A stretch of 64,000 nucleotides of DNA from Leptospira kobayashii (GTDB lineage Bacteria; Spirochaetota; Leptospiria; Leptospirales; Leptospiraceae), in assembly GCF_003114835.2 (NCBI RefSeq), contig NZ_AP025028.1:3004001-3068000 (forward strand). The letters are read 5' to 3'. Shown here piece by piece: positions 33,509 to 42,086 of the stretch. Both the position numbers and the translations under genes were made by a program. How positions within the stretch are numbered: the first letter of the stretch is position 1; each line of letters opens with the position of its first letter. The notes beneath the pieces were generated by a model. The model saw only the letters and a program-made list of their open reading frames with translations. It did not search any database and was not told the DNA's origin.

Positions 33509-34738
33509 TTATATCTTTTGGATCAAACGATCCAAGAGTGCTTTCAAAAATTTCGGATCGGGCGTTCCGCTATCGATTCGTTTATCGTTAATGTATAAGG
33601 AAGGAGTGGCTTGGATTTTCAATCTTCCCGCTTCTTCAATTTCCTTATTGAGTTGATCCGCAGCTTCCTTGGAACTCATACAAGTTTTCAATTGGTTGAC
33701 ATTCAAAGAAAGGGTATTTGCCAAATTAAGAATTGTGGAAGTAGTATGACCCACACCTTTCTCAGTATTATCATATAAACCTGTATACATCGCATCGAAT
33801 TTACCTTGTTTGTCGGCACAGATGGATGCAATTGCGGCCACACAAGAACTCGCTCCCGGCCTAGGTTCGCCTACAAAACGATTGCAGGATCCGTCCAAAG
33901 GGAAATTGCGATACACGACTCTCACCATTCCGTCGTATTCACCAAGAACCGTCCGTAAAATATGAGATGTATGAAGACAATGGCCGCAATTGAAATCAGC
34001 ATATTTAACAATTGTTATTGGGGCGTCTTTTTTCCCAATACTAGGAGAACCGGATAAATCGATATTTAGTTTTTCTCCCGCTTCATAATCGGAAATCTTT
34101 TTGGAAATATCCGAGCTATCCAGTCCTCTGCTGGAACCCATTGCTCCTGCGGAAGGTGCAGTGGAAAGTTTGGAAGTTGCAAATCCGAGTGAGAATGCTA
34201 CAAGGAAGGATGTGAAAAGCGTTCCAATCGAATTTTTAACGGAAGGTTCCAATTCTTTGAAATCGGCACCGGATTGTTTGATCAGTAAAAAACTGATCAC
34301 GCCAAGTGCGATCGTAACTAGATAAGTAAATCCGCAAAGCCTGCAAACAGTTCCGATAAGTCCCACTGAGATTCCGAATAAAATAATATCGACGAGCAAA
34401 GCCAAAGCCGCGAGGAAAAGTATAGTCAAACTTCTTTGTTTGATAGTATCGCTATATTTGGGAGAAAGATTCAAACCGAATAGAAAAACCAAAGTTCCAT
34501 AAAAACCAAATCCAAGTAATGCGATCGGAATATCACCGATAAAAGGAATACCTCTGATTGCGGAATAACTACTTTGCGCTACTTGCAGACAAGAGTCACC
34601 GCCGCCGGTTACATTACAGAAGGAATTTCCCACATTTTCAGTACCTTGGCCGAAATATTCGATTGCCAAGAGAAAGGAAAGTATCACACCAATTGCAGAT
34701 ACGATCACACCGATAATACTTAATTTTTTAGTATCCAT
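33509..34738 (-). CDS. VKOR-DsbA fusion (vitamin K epoxide reductase domain plus thioredoxin domain)
   Basis: This 409-residue protein has an N-terminal four- to five-helix VKOR domain with the loop Cys pair CNVTGGGDSC, the conserved Ser in QSSYS, and the quinone-side CRLC motif. A Ser/Gly linker leads to a periplasmic DsbA-like domain (about 225-409) with the active site FNCGHC and cis-Pro segment IQATPSLYIND. VKOR uses quinone to reoxidise the attached thiol oxidase, giving a self-contained disulfide-forming enzyme in the envelope. Extra Cys residues (C-x-x-x-GASSC, ICADK) occur in the DsbA part. AAAGGAT precedes the ATG. Confidence 0.92.
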   Translation of the reverse strand: MDTKKLSIIGVIVSAIGVILSFLLAIEYFGQGTENVGNSFCNVTGGGDSCLQVAQSSYSAIRGIPFIGDIPIALLGFGFYGTLVFLFGLNLSPKYSDTIKQRSLTILFLAALALLVDIILFGISVGLIGTVCRLCGFTYLVTIALGVISFLLIKQSGADFKELEPSVKNSIGTLFTSFLVAFSLGFATSKLSTAPSAGAMGSSRGLDSSDISKKISDYEAGEKLNIDLSGSPSIGKKDAPITIVKYADFNCGHCLHTSHILRTVLGEYDGMVRVVYRNFPLDGSCNRFVGEPRPGASSCVAAIASICADKQGKFDAMYTGLYDNTEKGVGHTTSTILNLANTLSLNVNQLKTCMSSKEAADQLNKEIEEAGRLKIQATPSLYINDKRIDSGTPDPKFLKALLDRLIQKI

Positions 34739-34760
34739 TTAATCCTTTTTTTACCCCAAA

Positions 34761-35495
34761 TTAGACTTTTGAAAATTCGAGAAAAGTTTCTTTTAGATTT
34801 ATTTTTCCCTCATACACAGCTTTGCCGGTGATTGCTCCGTAGAGTTTACCTTCTGTAATGCGGGATAATTCCTTTAAATCGGAAAGAGAAGAAACTCCTC
34901 CGGAAGCGATCAGTTTCAAATCGGAAAACTGATCCAAAAATTCCTTATAGATTCCGAAATTGGGACCGAGCATCATCCCGTCTTTGGAAATATCAGTGAA
35001 AATGATATGACGAACACCGACCTCGTACATTTGTTCCAAAAATTTTACGGAAGTGATACCTGAATTGGTTTCCCAACCCTTGGTGCGAACATATCCGTCT
35101 TTCGCATCCACACCCACAACAATCCGATCCACACCGAAACGGGAAATTCCTTCCCGAACCACTTCCGGTTTTTCCACAGCGATCGTTCCTAAAATAAAAC
35201 GATCTATTCCCAAATCGTCGAAAAAAAGCATCGACTCGAGAGATCGGATTCCACCACCTAACTCTAGTTTCATATTGCAAGAGGAACGAATATTACGAAT
35301 GGCGACTTCGTTTTTAGACTGACCCGTTTTTGCTGCGTTCAAATCAACGATATGAAGTAGTTTTCCCCCGTCTTTTTCAAACGAGATTGCCATCTCTTCG
35401 GGATGGGAAGAATAAACCGTTTTTTGAGAATAGTCTCCTTGCGTAAGGCGGACTGCCTCATTGTCCAGAAGATCGATTGCAGGAATGATAAACAT
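34761..35495 (-). CDS. hisA: HisA, ProFAR isomerase
   Basis: This 244-residue TIM barrel catalyses the Amadori rearrangement in histidine biosynthesis. Signatures are MFIIPAIDLLDNEAVRL (catalytic Asp), LHIVDLNAAKTG, LELGGGIRS, VVGVDAKDG (second Asp) and IIFTDISKDGMMLGPN. It directly follows hisH with a 1-bp gap, in a hisB-hisH-hisA cluster on the minus strand. No hisF or other his genes follow in the window. Confidence 0.95.
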   Translation of the reverse strand: MFIIPAIDLLDNEAVRLTQGDYSQKTVYSSHPEEMAISFEKDGGKLLHIVDLNAAKTGQSKNEVAIRNIRSSCNMKLELGGGIRSLESMLFFDDLGIDRFILGTIAVEKPEVVREGISRFGVDRIVVGVDAKDGYVRTKGWETNSGITSVKFLEQMYEVGVRHIIFTDISKDGMMLGPNFGIYKEFLDQFSDLKLIASGGVSSLSDLKELSRITEGKLYGAITGKAVYEGKINLKETFLEFSKV

Positions 35496-35496
35496 A

Positions 35497-36126
35497 TTAT
35501 AACTCTATAAAATTTTTGATGATTTGGAGGCCGAGTTTGTCCGATTTTTCAGGGTGAAACTGGGTTCCGAATACGGAACCTTTTTCCACGACCGCAGGAA
35601 AAGATTCTCCATAATAACGGCAGTTTGCCGTTGCATCCGTTCGATCCACACCGACAGGCCGGTAAGAATGTATGAAATACATAAAGGATTCGTTTTGAAT
35701 TCCTTTGAGAAGTTTTGTGGACTTTGCTTTGATCTCGAATAATTTGTTCCAACCCATATGGGGAACTTTTGTAAGAGAAGGTTTGCCTTCGAATTTACGG
35801 ATCTTGCCTCTGATAAAACCAAGCCCGCCGATCAGTTGACCTTTTTTAGAAGTTTCATCCGAGTCCTCGAATAATACCTGATAGCCGATACAAATCCCCA
35901 GCAAAGGTTTATTTGCAGCCACGTGTTCCTTTAAAACTTCCGAGAAACCGGAAGCATTCAGGTTTTCCATCGCTTTGTCAAAGTGACCGTCTCCGGGGAG
36001 AATGATTTTATCGGCTTTCCGAATCTTATCCAAATCCGATGTAAATTCAAACTTGTCGGTATAAAGGGAAACCGCTTTCAACAAGGAATGGATATTGCCC
36101 ATTCCAAAATCGAGAACTGCAATCAC
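35497..36126 (-). CDS. hisH: HisH, glutamine amidotransferase subunit of IGP synthase
   Basis: This 209-residue class I amidotransferase shows [15 protein letters not shown], the nucleophile Cys in [13 protein letters not shown], the His and Glu of GTQFHPEKS, and PHMGWN. It supplies ammonia to HisF, which is not in this window. Its ATG overlaps the hisB stop (ATGA), and hisA follows immediately. Confidence 0.95.
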   Translation of the reverse strand: MIAVLDFGMGNIHSLLKAVSLYTDKFEFTSDLDKIRKADKIILPGDGHFDKAMENLNASGFSEVLKEHVAANKPLLGICIGYQVLFEDSDETSKKGQLIGGLGFIRGKIRKFEGKPSLTKVPHMGWNKLFEIKAKSTKLLKGIQNESFMYFIHSYRPVGVDRTDATANCRYYGESFPAVVEKGSVFGTQFHPEKSDKLGLQIIKNFIEL

Positions 36127-36704
36127 TCTAACATTCCTTTGGTGGAAGGAATTTGGCCCGAGGCACCGGGATCAATTGCAATCGCTTGCCTGAGTGCCTT
36201 ACCCAAACCTTTGAAAATAGATTCGTGAATGTGGTGTCTGTTTTCACCGTAATGAACTACGATATGAAGATTCATCTTGGCATTGAGGGCGAGTTTTTGC
36301 ATGAACTCCAGAGAGAGTTCCGCATCATAGATTCCGAATTTTCCGTCAATCGGAGGACCTGTGTATTTAAAGAAGAATCTTCCTCCCAAATCCACGGCGA
36401 CCGTAGTCAGCACCTCATCCATAGGGATGGTGAAATGCCCGTAACGGAAAATCCCTTTTTTGTCGCCCAGTTGCTTGTGGATCATCTGACCCATAAGGAT
36501 GGCCGTATCTTCTACGGAATGGTGGCAATCGATCCCTATGTCCCCTCTGAGGTGAAGATCCATATCAATCAGTCCATGTTTTGAAATATGGGAAAGCATG
36601 TGGTCGAAAAACGGAATTTCCGTATCAAATCGGTAGTTCCCCGTTCCACGAACATTGAGATCCAATTTGATATCCGTTTCCGAAGTTTTACGGGATTCGA
36701 TCAT
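36123..36704 (-). CDS. hisB: HisB, imidazoleglycerol-phosphate dehydratase
   Basis: This 193-residue monofunctional IGPD starts [16 protein letters not shown] at 36704; the frame is open to 36740. Metal-binding motifs are [13 protein letters not shown] and [14 protein letters not shown], with a later [15 protein letters not shown]. It lacks the phosphatase domain of the E. coli bifunctional protein. It is the first gene of the hisBHA cluster. Confidence 0.95.
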   Translation of the reverse strand: MIESRKTSETDIKLDLNVRGTGNYRFDTEIPFFDHMLSHISKHGLIDMDLHLRGDIGIDCHHSVEDTAILMGQMIHKQLGDKKGIFRYGHFTIPMDEVLTTVAVDLGGRFFFKYTGPPIDGKFGIYDAELSLEFMQKLALNAKMNLHIVVHYGENRHHIHESIFKGLGKALRQAIAIDPGASGQIPSTKGMLE

Positions 36705-36801
36705 AATCGAAGCATGCTTTGCCCAAAAGCCCCCTGTCAACCGAGAAAGCAGGCAAAATCAGCTCTTCTTTTCAAACAGGCTCTCTAAGAGGGAAATGGA
36801 T

Positions 36802-37002
36802 TCAAAGAAGGGAATCGTGAAGTTCCATTTCTTTTTGTAAAATGGAGTTGATAATTGAGCTGAGATCTTTGTTCTTTTTCAAAGCAATTTTTTTATAATA
36901 CTCTTCCAACTGCGGATCAAGATATACGGGAAAATGAAGGTCCTTAATATCTCGTGAATAAACTCCCCGTTTGCCTTTTGAAAAATCGTATTGTTCTCTC
37001 AT
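36802..37002 (-). CDS. brnA: BrnA-like antitoxin
   Basis: This 66-residue protein begins MREQYDFSKGKRGVYSRD, matching the (M)xxEYDFSKGxRG start of BrnA antitoxins. A short ribbon-helix-helix-like segment follows (FPVYLDPQLEEYYKKIAL...SSIINSILQKEMEL). It lies 1 nt after the stop of a decayed brnT, the normal toxin-antitoxin order. The C-terminus is slightly changed from the usual DNA-binding end. With its toxin broken it may be a solitary regulator or a remnant that protects against related toxins. Confidence 0.75.
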   Translation of the reverse strand: MREQYDFSKGKRGVYSRDIKDLHFPVYLDPQLEEYYKKIALKKNKDLSSIINSILQKEMELHDSLL

Positions 37003-37003
37003 A

Positions 37004-37190
37004 TCACTTAATATCGTTTGAATAGTATTGGAGTTCTTCCAATTTGGTTGCTTGCAGTGCGGACACTGTTCTTATAATTTCCAGTTCATTTTTGGATCTA
37101 TCAACAAAAATAACTACGCAACTGTAATCAGGAAAGATTATGTTTTTGAATATTTAATTTTTCCTTTTCGAGGTCCCATTCAAAATACAT
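37004..37190 (-). pseudogene. brnT: Decayed brnT toxin gene with internal deletion
   Basis: From the ATG at 37190 the minus strand encodes MYFEWDLEKEKLNIQKHNLS and then a stop at 37130-37128. This is the BrnT N-terminus (M-x-F-EWD-x-x-K-x-x-x-N-x-x-KH). In another frame the sequence just downstream encodes VVIFVDRSKNELEIIRTVSA, then LQATKLEELQYY and a stop at 37006-37004, matching the BrnT C-terminus (V-x-x-x-DR-x-x-x-x-IRIISARKAT-x-x-E). About 30 central residues are missing and the frame is shifted. Intact BrnT is about 90 residues. The toxin is therefore almost certainly inactive. Confidence 0.75.
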
Positions 37191-37471
37191 CAAAACATTT
37201 TTAAAAATACTTACTGTATGTAAAGCTATATATTTTTAGCTCAATAGTGAAGAAAACTATAAATATAAATCCAGTCAGGAAGGAATATCCACCACCCCGA
37301 CCAAATCATAACCTACGAAAATCCATAGGCAGTATACTAAAGCTATGACCAGAAAAATCAGAATTTGTCTAAGTAATGAATTCATACAAGAGCCGGGGAA
37401 ACCATACTAACACGATTCTTGCGATAATGTAAATATCCCAATTAGGCCAGAATTCGAATTTAATCAATACC
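37191..37471. other. A/T-rich spacer between the brnT remnant and a kinase operon
   Basis: No gene is seen in about 280 bp. The right part follows the last gene of the leftward kinase operon. A run TAAGTATTTTTAAAAATGTTTT on the opposite strand may hold the old brnTA promoter. No clear terminator hairpin was found. Confidence 0.35.
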
Positions 37472-39748
37472 TCATTCGGAGAAAGGAATAGAGGAACCTA
37501 GTGTCAATTCAGGTAACAAAATCCGAAACAGCGTTCTTCCTTGTACGGATTCCAAAAGTATTTTCCCCTTATGCTTATCTATCACTTGTTTGGTGATATG
37601 CAAACCAAGTCCCGTTCCTTCCCCTGCGGATTTGGTTGTAAAAAACGGTTCAAAAATTTTTTCTTGCAAAGCAATAGGAATCCCTCGTCCCGTATCTTCG
37701 ATGGAAACGGAAATATAATTTTCCGATTCGAAATATTCTTTTTGAATCGAAATCTTAATCACTCCGGTCTCTTCCATAGCTTGGATGGAGTTGTGAATCA
37801 AATTGGTCCAGACTTGAATCAGTTCGTCGGGATAACAAAGTATTTCCGGAACTACCGAATAATCTTTTACAATTTCAATTCCCATTTTGAAAGAATGGGA
37901 GAACACAGTGAGAACCGTTTCAATCCCTTCTGTAATGTTTGTTAGTTTTCTTTCCGCTTTCGGATCAAAATGAGTGAATAATTTCAAAGATAGAACTATC
38001 TTTTCCACTCTCCCGGAAGCGGATAATATCCCTTCCGTTTTCCGAATGAGACCGAAAAATTCGTAAGCCCATTTCCAAACCGGTTCATAAGAAGAATCAT
38101 TCAGGTATTCGGAATATTCCACGGGAAGGTGATCGATTCCCATCTCCAATAGGTTTGCAGCCAAGGAAGCAGGTTCTTTACTCCCCTTCTCTTCCAAAAA
38201 GCCGATGATCTCTTTTCGAATGGATCTTTCTTCCTTATAAGAAAGATGTTTCGCGGGCATACGGGCCTGTTCTATTAATTTTAAAAACAGAGAGAGGTTT
38301 TTTCCATCCAAAGATTTGGAAATCTCAGAAAGGGAATTCATCATAGTTTCCAAAGAAGATTGCAGATTGTTTGCAGAAACCTTAACCACTGTTAAAGGAG
38401 AATTGATTTCATGAGCGACACCTGCAACGATTGCCCCCAAAGAAGACATTTTTTCGGATTGAACCAATTGGTACTGAGCTGCCCGCAAATTGGTTTCGGC
38501 AAGGTTCATCGCACTAGTATGCCTTCTGGAAAGATAAAGACTTTGTGAGAGAACAAAGACTAGTAATCCGAAACTCATAATTTCTCCGCCGAGGCTACCA
38601 GTGAACAATAACATAATATCATGGATCACAGATCCGAAAAAGAAGAGAAGCCCTATCACGAGTGCCTCCCTTCCCTCTAGTTTCGATTTCCAAATTTGAT
38701 AAATCACATAAAGACAAACGAGTATCGGTAAGAAGGTAACCGAGATCATCGGATAAAGAGTCAAACTCAAATAATAAGTAGAACCGAAAATGGAAATCAG
38801 AATCGGTAAAACATAGATAAACCCGATCCAATGGATGATCCGAACGGGAATGGCACCGGGGTTTAATGATCTTATATAATATAATCCTGTAAGCGACCCC
38901 GCAAAAAAGGAAAAATAATTGAGTCGCATACTGATCTCATAATCTTCCATGCCGAATACCACTGCAAAAATATTCCTGCCAGTGACTGTTAGGCGGGTTG
39001 CCATAAAGAAACAAAAAAGAATGAACAAAACGGAGCTGGGATTTTTTCTCCGAAAACAATAATAACTCAGCTGATAAAGTGCAAGTAGGATGAGTCCCCC
39101 CACAACGAACGACTCTCTTACCAATGCCAGATTATTTTGGGATTCCAAAACCTCTTTTTTACCTAGCACGGGAGGATACCACATTCCTCCCCGAGCATGA
39201 CGAAAATTGGAAACTTGAATATAGAGTGAAACTTCGCGACTTGGATCCAAACCGGCAGGGAGAGCGAACAATCTGTCTGCGGTATTGATTATTTCTTCAC
39301 CTGACGCATGATTGGTTATTTTTCCCAATTCTCCGACCGGTTTTTGACCTATAAAAAACTTCGCAGCCACACCATAAATACCGGAACGAAGCAAAAGATT
39401 TTCCGTATTTATATTCGGAGGAAGTTTCAAACGGAGAACGTATGTTCCCCAAGCGCTTCCTTCTTTATCGACCCATTTCGAAATACTTGAATTCCAATTC
39501 TGCTTACCGCTATCGATAGAAATCGATTCTTCCGAAGGAAGAGTCTCTCCATCTAACCAGAGATAGGGGTAAAGCTTCCACTCTCCCCGAAGAGGAACGA
39601 TCGGTTGCCTACTCGGGTCCCAGTCGGACAAATCTATCTTACCGTCCGAAACAGGAAATCCCGAACTCACCTTTTTGCAACTAACACCCAAGCAGGTGAT
39701 CAAAATCAAAAAAATTCTTATATGGGTCGAATTCATAAGATCATTCAA
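37472..39748 (-). CDS. 7TMR-DISM sensor histidine kinase with long H-to-N insertion
   Basis: This 758-residue protein has a lipobox-like leader (LITCLGVSC), a 7TMR-DISM extracellular domain (about 35-200: LRGEWKLYPYLW...YIQVSNFRHARGG) and seven membrane helices (about 205-405). A kinase core follows with H-box AGVAHEINSPL (His about 446), N-box VWTNLIHNSIQAM (about 650), VSIEDTGRGIP and FFTTKSAGEGTGLGL. About 200 residues separate H-box and N-box, roughly 80-100 more than usual. Its start overlaps the stop of the NarX-like kinase gene, and it is the last gene of the operon. The phosphotransfer partner is likely the NarL-type regulator at 40908. Confidence 0.88.
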   Translation of the reverse strand: MNDLMNSTHIRIFLILITCLGVSCKKVSSGFPVSDGKIDLSDWDPSRQPIVPLRGEWKLYPYLWLDGETLPSEESISIDSGKQNWNSSISKWVDKEGSAWGTYVLRLKLPPNINTENLLLRSGIYGVAAKFFIGQKPVGELGKITNHASGEEIINTADRLFALPAGLDPSREVSLYIQVSNFRHARGGMWYPPVLGKKEVLESQNNLALVRESFVVGGLILLALYQLSYYCFRRKNPSSVLFILFCFFMATRLTVTGRNIFAVVFGMEDYEISMRLNYFSFFAGSLTGLYYIRSLNPGAIPVRIIHWIGFIYVLPILISIFGSTYYLSLTLYPMISVTFLPILVCLYVIYQIWKSKLEGREALVIGLLFFFGSVIHDIMLLFTGSLGGEIMSFGLLVFVLSQSLYLSRRHTSAMNLAETNLRAAQYQLVQSEKMSSLGAIVAGVAHEINSPLTVVKVSANNLQSSLETMMNSLSEISKSLDGKNLSLFLKLIEQARMPAKHLSYKEERSIRKEIIGFLEEKGSKEPASLAANLLEMGIDHLPVEYSEYLNDSSYEPVWKWAYEFFGLIRKTEGILSASGRVEKIVLSLKLFTHFDPKAERKLTNITEGIETVLTVFSHSFKMGIEIVKDYSVVPEILCYPDELIQVWTNLIHNSIQAMEETGVIKISIQKEYFESENYISVSIEDTGRGIPIALQEKIFEPFFTTKSAGEGTGLGLHITKQVIDKHKGKILLESVQGRTLFRILLPELTLGSSIPFSE

Positions 39749-40911
39749 AATAAAAATTGGATCATTATGGAACCGTCTTCATTCAGGTTTTCCTTAATCA
39801 CACCGCCGAGTTTTTTCATCAATTCTTCCAAAATCTCCTTACCCCTCCCGTTTGAGAGTGAATACGTTGTATGGGATATAAAACTAAATTCAAGCCCTTT
39901 CTCATTGGAATCTAATTTCCAAATGGGGTTTGAGTTTCCGTATTTTAAATCATTATTGGTCACTTCCGTCAAAAGAGATAAAAAATCTTTTTCCTGGGTA
40001 GGAAACGGGGAAGGGATCGAAGCGTAATGACTGGGAAAATCAAACTGGACCCTCCTACCGGAATAAGAATACCTGCGGACCAAAATCGTTTTCATACCCA
40101 TAAGTAAATTTTCCGAAAGTAATTTGGTTTCTTCCGCAACGGAGATACCGGCTTGGAGACTGCTGATTAAAAATAATGCGGTACGGCGCAGATTGTCTTT
40201 TTGTTCAGAAGTAATGGTTTCTCCTTCCGGAATTTTTTCCAGTCCCAAAAACAAAGAGGTTAAACCTGCTCCCAAATAATTATGCATATCATTATAGATC
40301 GTTTTCCTTTCCTGCAATCTCAGTTTTTTTTGCAGAAGAAGGATTTTATGTTTTTGGATTACATTTTGAAGATTGAGCCTATACCACCAACTGAATGTTA
40401 GCATTGAAAAAATATAAGCAGGGGCACCGTAACTTGCCATCACAAGAAAGCGGAAAAAAATTTCTTCGAAAGGTCCTAGGAATGTATAACGGACAAATGA
40501 ATAGATATAAAGGGAATTCCAAAATAGAAAAAAATAAACGGGCCTACCCGGAAAAAGAAATATGGATAATACTAAAATCAAAAATGTAGAGTAACCTACT
40601 TTTACATTATCAAACTCTCCTGCCGGATCATAAAATTGAGTTTCTATCTCCAAGACGATGCCTAGGGCGAATAAAAACATATAGAAGGAAATGTTTTGAA
40701 ATGTCAGTTTTTTAAGGGAAACATAAATCAAGAGTAAACTCAAGATCATCATGGACCCGTCCAAATACATCAGGATGGGGACGTTTCTTTTCCATTCCAG
40801 ATATACGCCTAACGTATTGGCAAATAAATAAACAATACCGAAATAAGTTCTAGGTCTTTTTGTGATTTTACGAAGCACCAGTTCATATCTTAAACCAGTG
40901 TCTTTTATCAT
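39745..40911 (-). CDS. Membrane histidine-kinase-like protein (NarX/DesK type), degenerate ATP site
   Basis: This 388-residue protein has about six membrane segments (about 20-190), then a dimerisation segment RKTIYNDMHNYLGAGLTSLF with a candidate phosphoacceptor His, as in HisKA_3 kinases. The ATPase part keeps an N-box-like EVTNNDLKYGNSNPIWKL, but the D-x-G-x-G (G1) motif is not evident and only SNGRGKEILEELM recalls the later glycine-rich region. It may have weak activity or act as a phosphatase or partner of the neighbouring kinase. It overlaps both neighbours by 4 bp (ATGA), so expression is tightly coupled. Confidence 0.72.
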   Translation of the reverse strand: MIKDTGLRYELVLRKITKRPRTYFGIVYLFANTLGVYLEWKRNVPILMYLDGSMMILSLLLIYVSLKKLTFQNISFYMFLFALGIVLEIETQFYDPAGEFDNVKVGYSTFLILVLSIFLFPGRPVYFFLFWNSLYIYSFVRYTFLGPFEEIFFRFLVMASYGAPAYIFSMLTFSWWYRLNLQNVIQKHKILLLQKKLRLQERKTIYNDMHNYLGAGLTSLFLGLEKIPEGETITSEQKDNLRRTALFLISSLQAGISVAEETKLLSENLLMGMKTILVRRYSYSGRRVQFDFPSHYASIPSPFPTQEKDFLSLLTEVTNNDLKYGNSNPIWKLDSNEKGLEFSFISHTTYSLSNGRGKEILEELMKKLGGVIKENLNEDGSIMIQFLF

Positions 40912-41525
40912 CTTTTGAATTTAAGAATGAGTTCGCTCTTTGAATTTACTTCTAGTTTTCTATAGATACTTTTCAATTGGTTTCTCACCGTACCATCGGA
41001 AGTACCTAAAGAGTGACTGATTTGTTTTGCCGTTTCTCCGTCTACAATCCGATCTAAAATTTGTTTTTCACGAACGGAAAGAATACTGACCATCTCATTT
41101 TTGCTAGCTGGTGTTTGAAAATGACGAATGATACGAAGCGCTATATTTTGAGTGAGTAAAACACCTTCTTCCAAAATCACACGGGTGGTCTCCGGAATAT
41201 CTTTTAAATCAGATTTCCAAATGTAACTGCAAGCACCGAATCGAATGGCTTGAAAAACTTTTTCCTCATCTTGAAAGATGGAGAGTACTGATAATTTTGC
41301 TTCCGGGTATTTTTGTCTAAGATAAGGGATGGTGGAAAGTCCGTCCACATCGGGAAGTCCTAAGTCCAAATAAATCAGATCTAAAGAGGGTGGTTCGTTG
41401 GATTTGAAATCTTGAAAATTGGAAAAATGAATCACCTGATACTCATTACCGGAAACTTGAAAACGGCGAATGACCTCTCGAGCAAAGTCCAAATCGTCTT
41501 CCAGTAATAATATGGACTTACTCAT
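40908..41525 (-). CDS. NarL/FixJ-family response regulator
   Basis: This 205-residue protein has a receiver domain (ILLEDDLDFAREVIRRF; phospho-Asp in LIYLDLGLPDVDG; Lys region SYIWKSDLKD) and a C-terminal LuxR-type HTH (SVREKQILDRIVDGETAKQI, then GTSDGTVRNQLKSIYRKL). It is the DNA-binding output of the operon and is followed by two kinases overlapping by 4 bp each. Target genes are unknown. Confidence 0.93.
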   Translation of the reverse strand: MSKSILLLEDDLDFAREVIRRFQVSGNEYQVIHFSNFQDFKSNEPPSLDLIYLDLGLPDVDGLSTIPYLRQKYPEAKLSVLSIFQDEEKVFQAIRFGACSYIWKSDLKDIPETTRVILEEGVLLTQNIALRIIRHFQTPASKNEMVSILSVREKQILDRIVDGETAKQISHSLGTSDGTVRNQLKSIYRKLEVNSKSELILKFKR

Positions 41526-41559
41526 GCGTCTTCCGTTTGATTTGCATGGCGTGGATCAA

Positions 41560-42033
41560 TTAGCTTCCAAAACGTTGTCCGAGCATATGTATCAATTCAT
41601 GAATGGAATCTACAACATATTTGAAATGTTTCGGCTTCATAGGCTCCAAAGGCATCAGGGAATGAACTTTCTTATACCTCTCATAAGACTCACGAATGTA
41701 TTCCAAATACTTCGGCCCGTCGATTGCGTATCTTTTGAATATGGCTTCATTGGTTTGGAAAATCTCTTTGAATTTGGAAGCGTATTCTTCTTCCAATAAA
41801 AAATAATATCGAATGTCTTTCGAAGTTTTAACCACAGCAATTTCATAAGAGCTGAGATACCTGCGGGAATTTGCTGCGGAAACAATGCTAGGCTTTTCTT
41901 CAGAGGGAGCCATTTTCGCAACTGCGGCTTCGATGGCTTTCCTTTCCGTTTCTATTTGTTCTTTCTTGTGATCCTTTCTGAGTTTTTCTCTCTTAAGGAC
42001 TTCGCCCACCATGCTGTTCTTATTTTCAGCCAT
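41560..42033 (-). CDS. Hypothetical cytoplasmic protein in the rhomboid-regulator operon
   Basis: The ATG at 42033 has GAGGA about 10 nt upstream and gives 157 residues. The N-terminal third is charged and probably coiled-coil (KREKLRKDHKKEQIETERKA). The rest is helical with many aromatic residues (YYFLLEEEYASKFKEIF; FKYVVDSIHELIHMLGQRFG). No family could be assigned. It lies between the rhomboid gene and the response regulator on the same strand with short gaps, so a shared transcript is likely. Confidence 0.65.
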   Translation of the reverse strand: MAENKNSMVGEVLKREKLRKDHKKEQIETERKAIEAAVAKMAPSEEKPSIVSAANSRRYLSSYEIAVVKTSKDIRYYFLLEEEYASKFKEIFQTNEAIFKRYAIDGPKYLEYIRESYERYKKVHSLMPLEPMKPKHFKYVVDSIHELIHMLGQRFGS

Positions 42034-42086
42034 AAGTTTATTGTCCTCATTTTTGAAATTTGTCAAGAAATTACCTGGAAAATTAT

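Noticed and set aside
39605..40027. 140-codon plus-strand frame opposite the kinase genes
   Set aside because: It crosses the ATGA overlap of two clear minus-strand genes and shows no family features.
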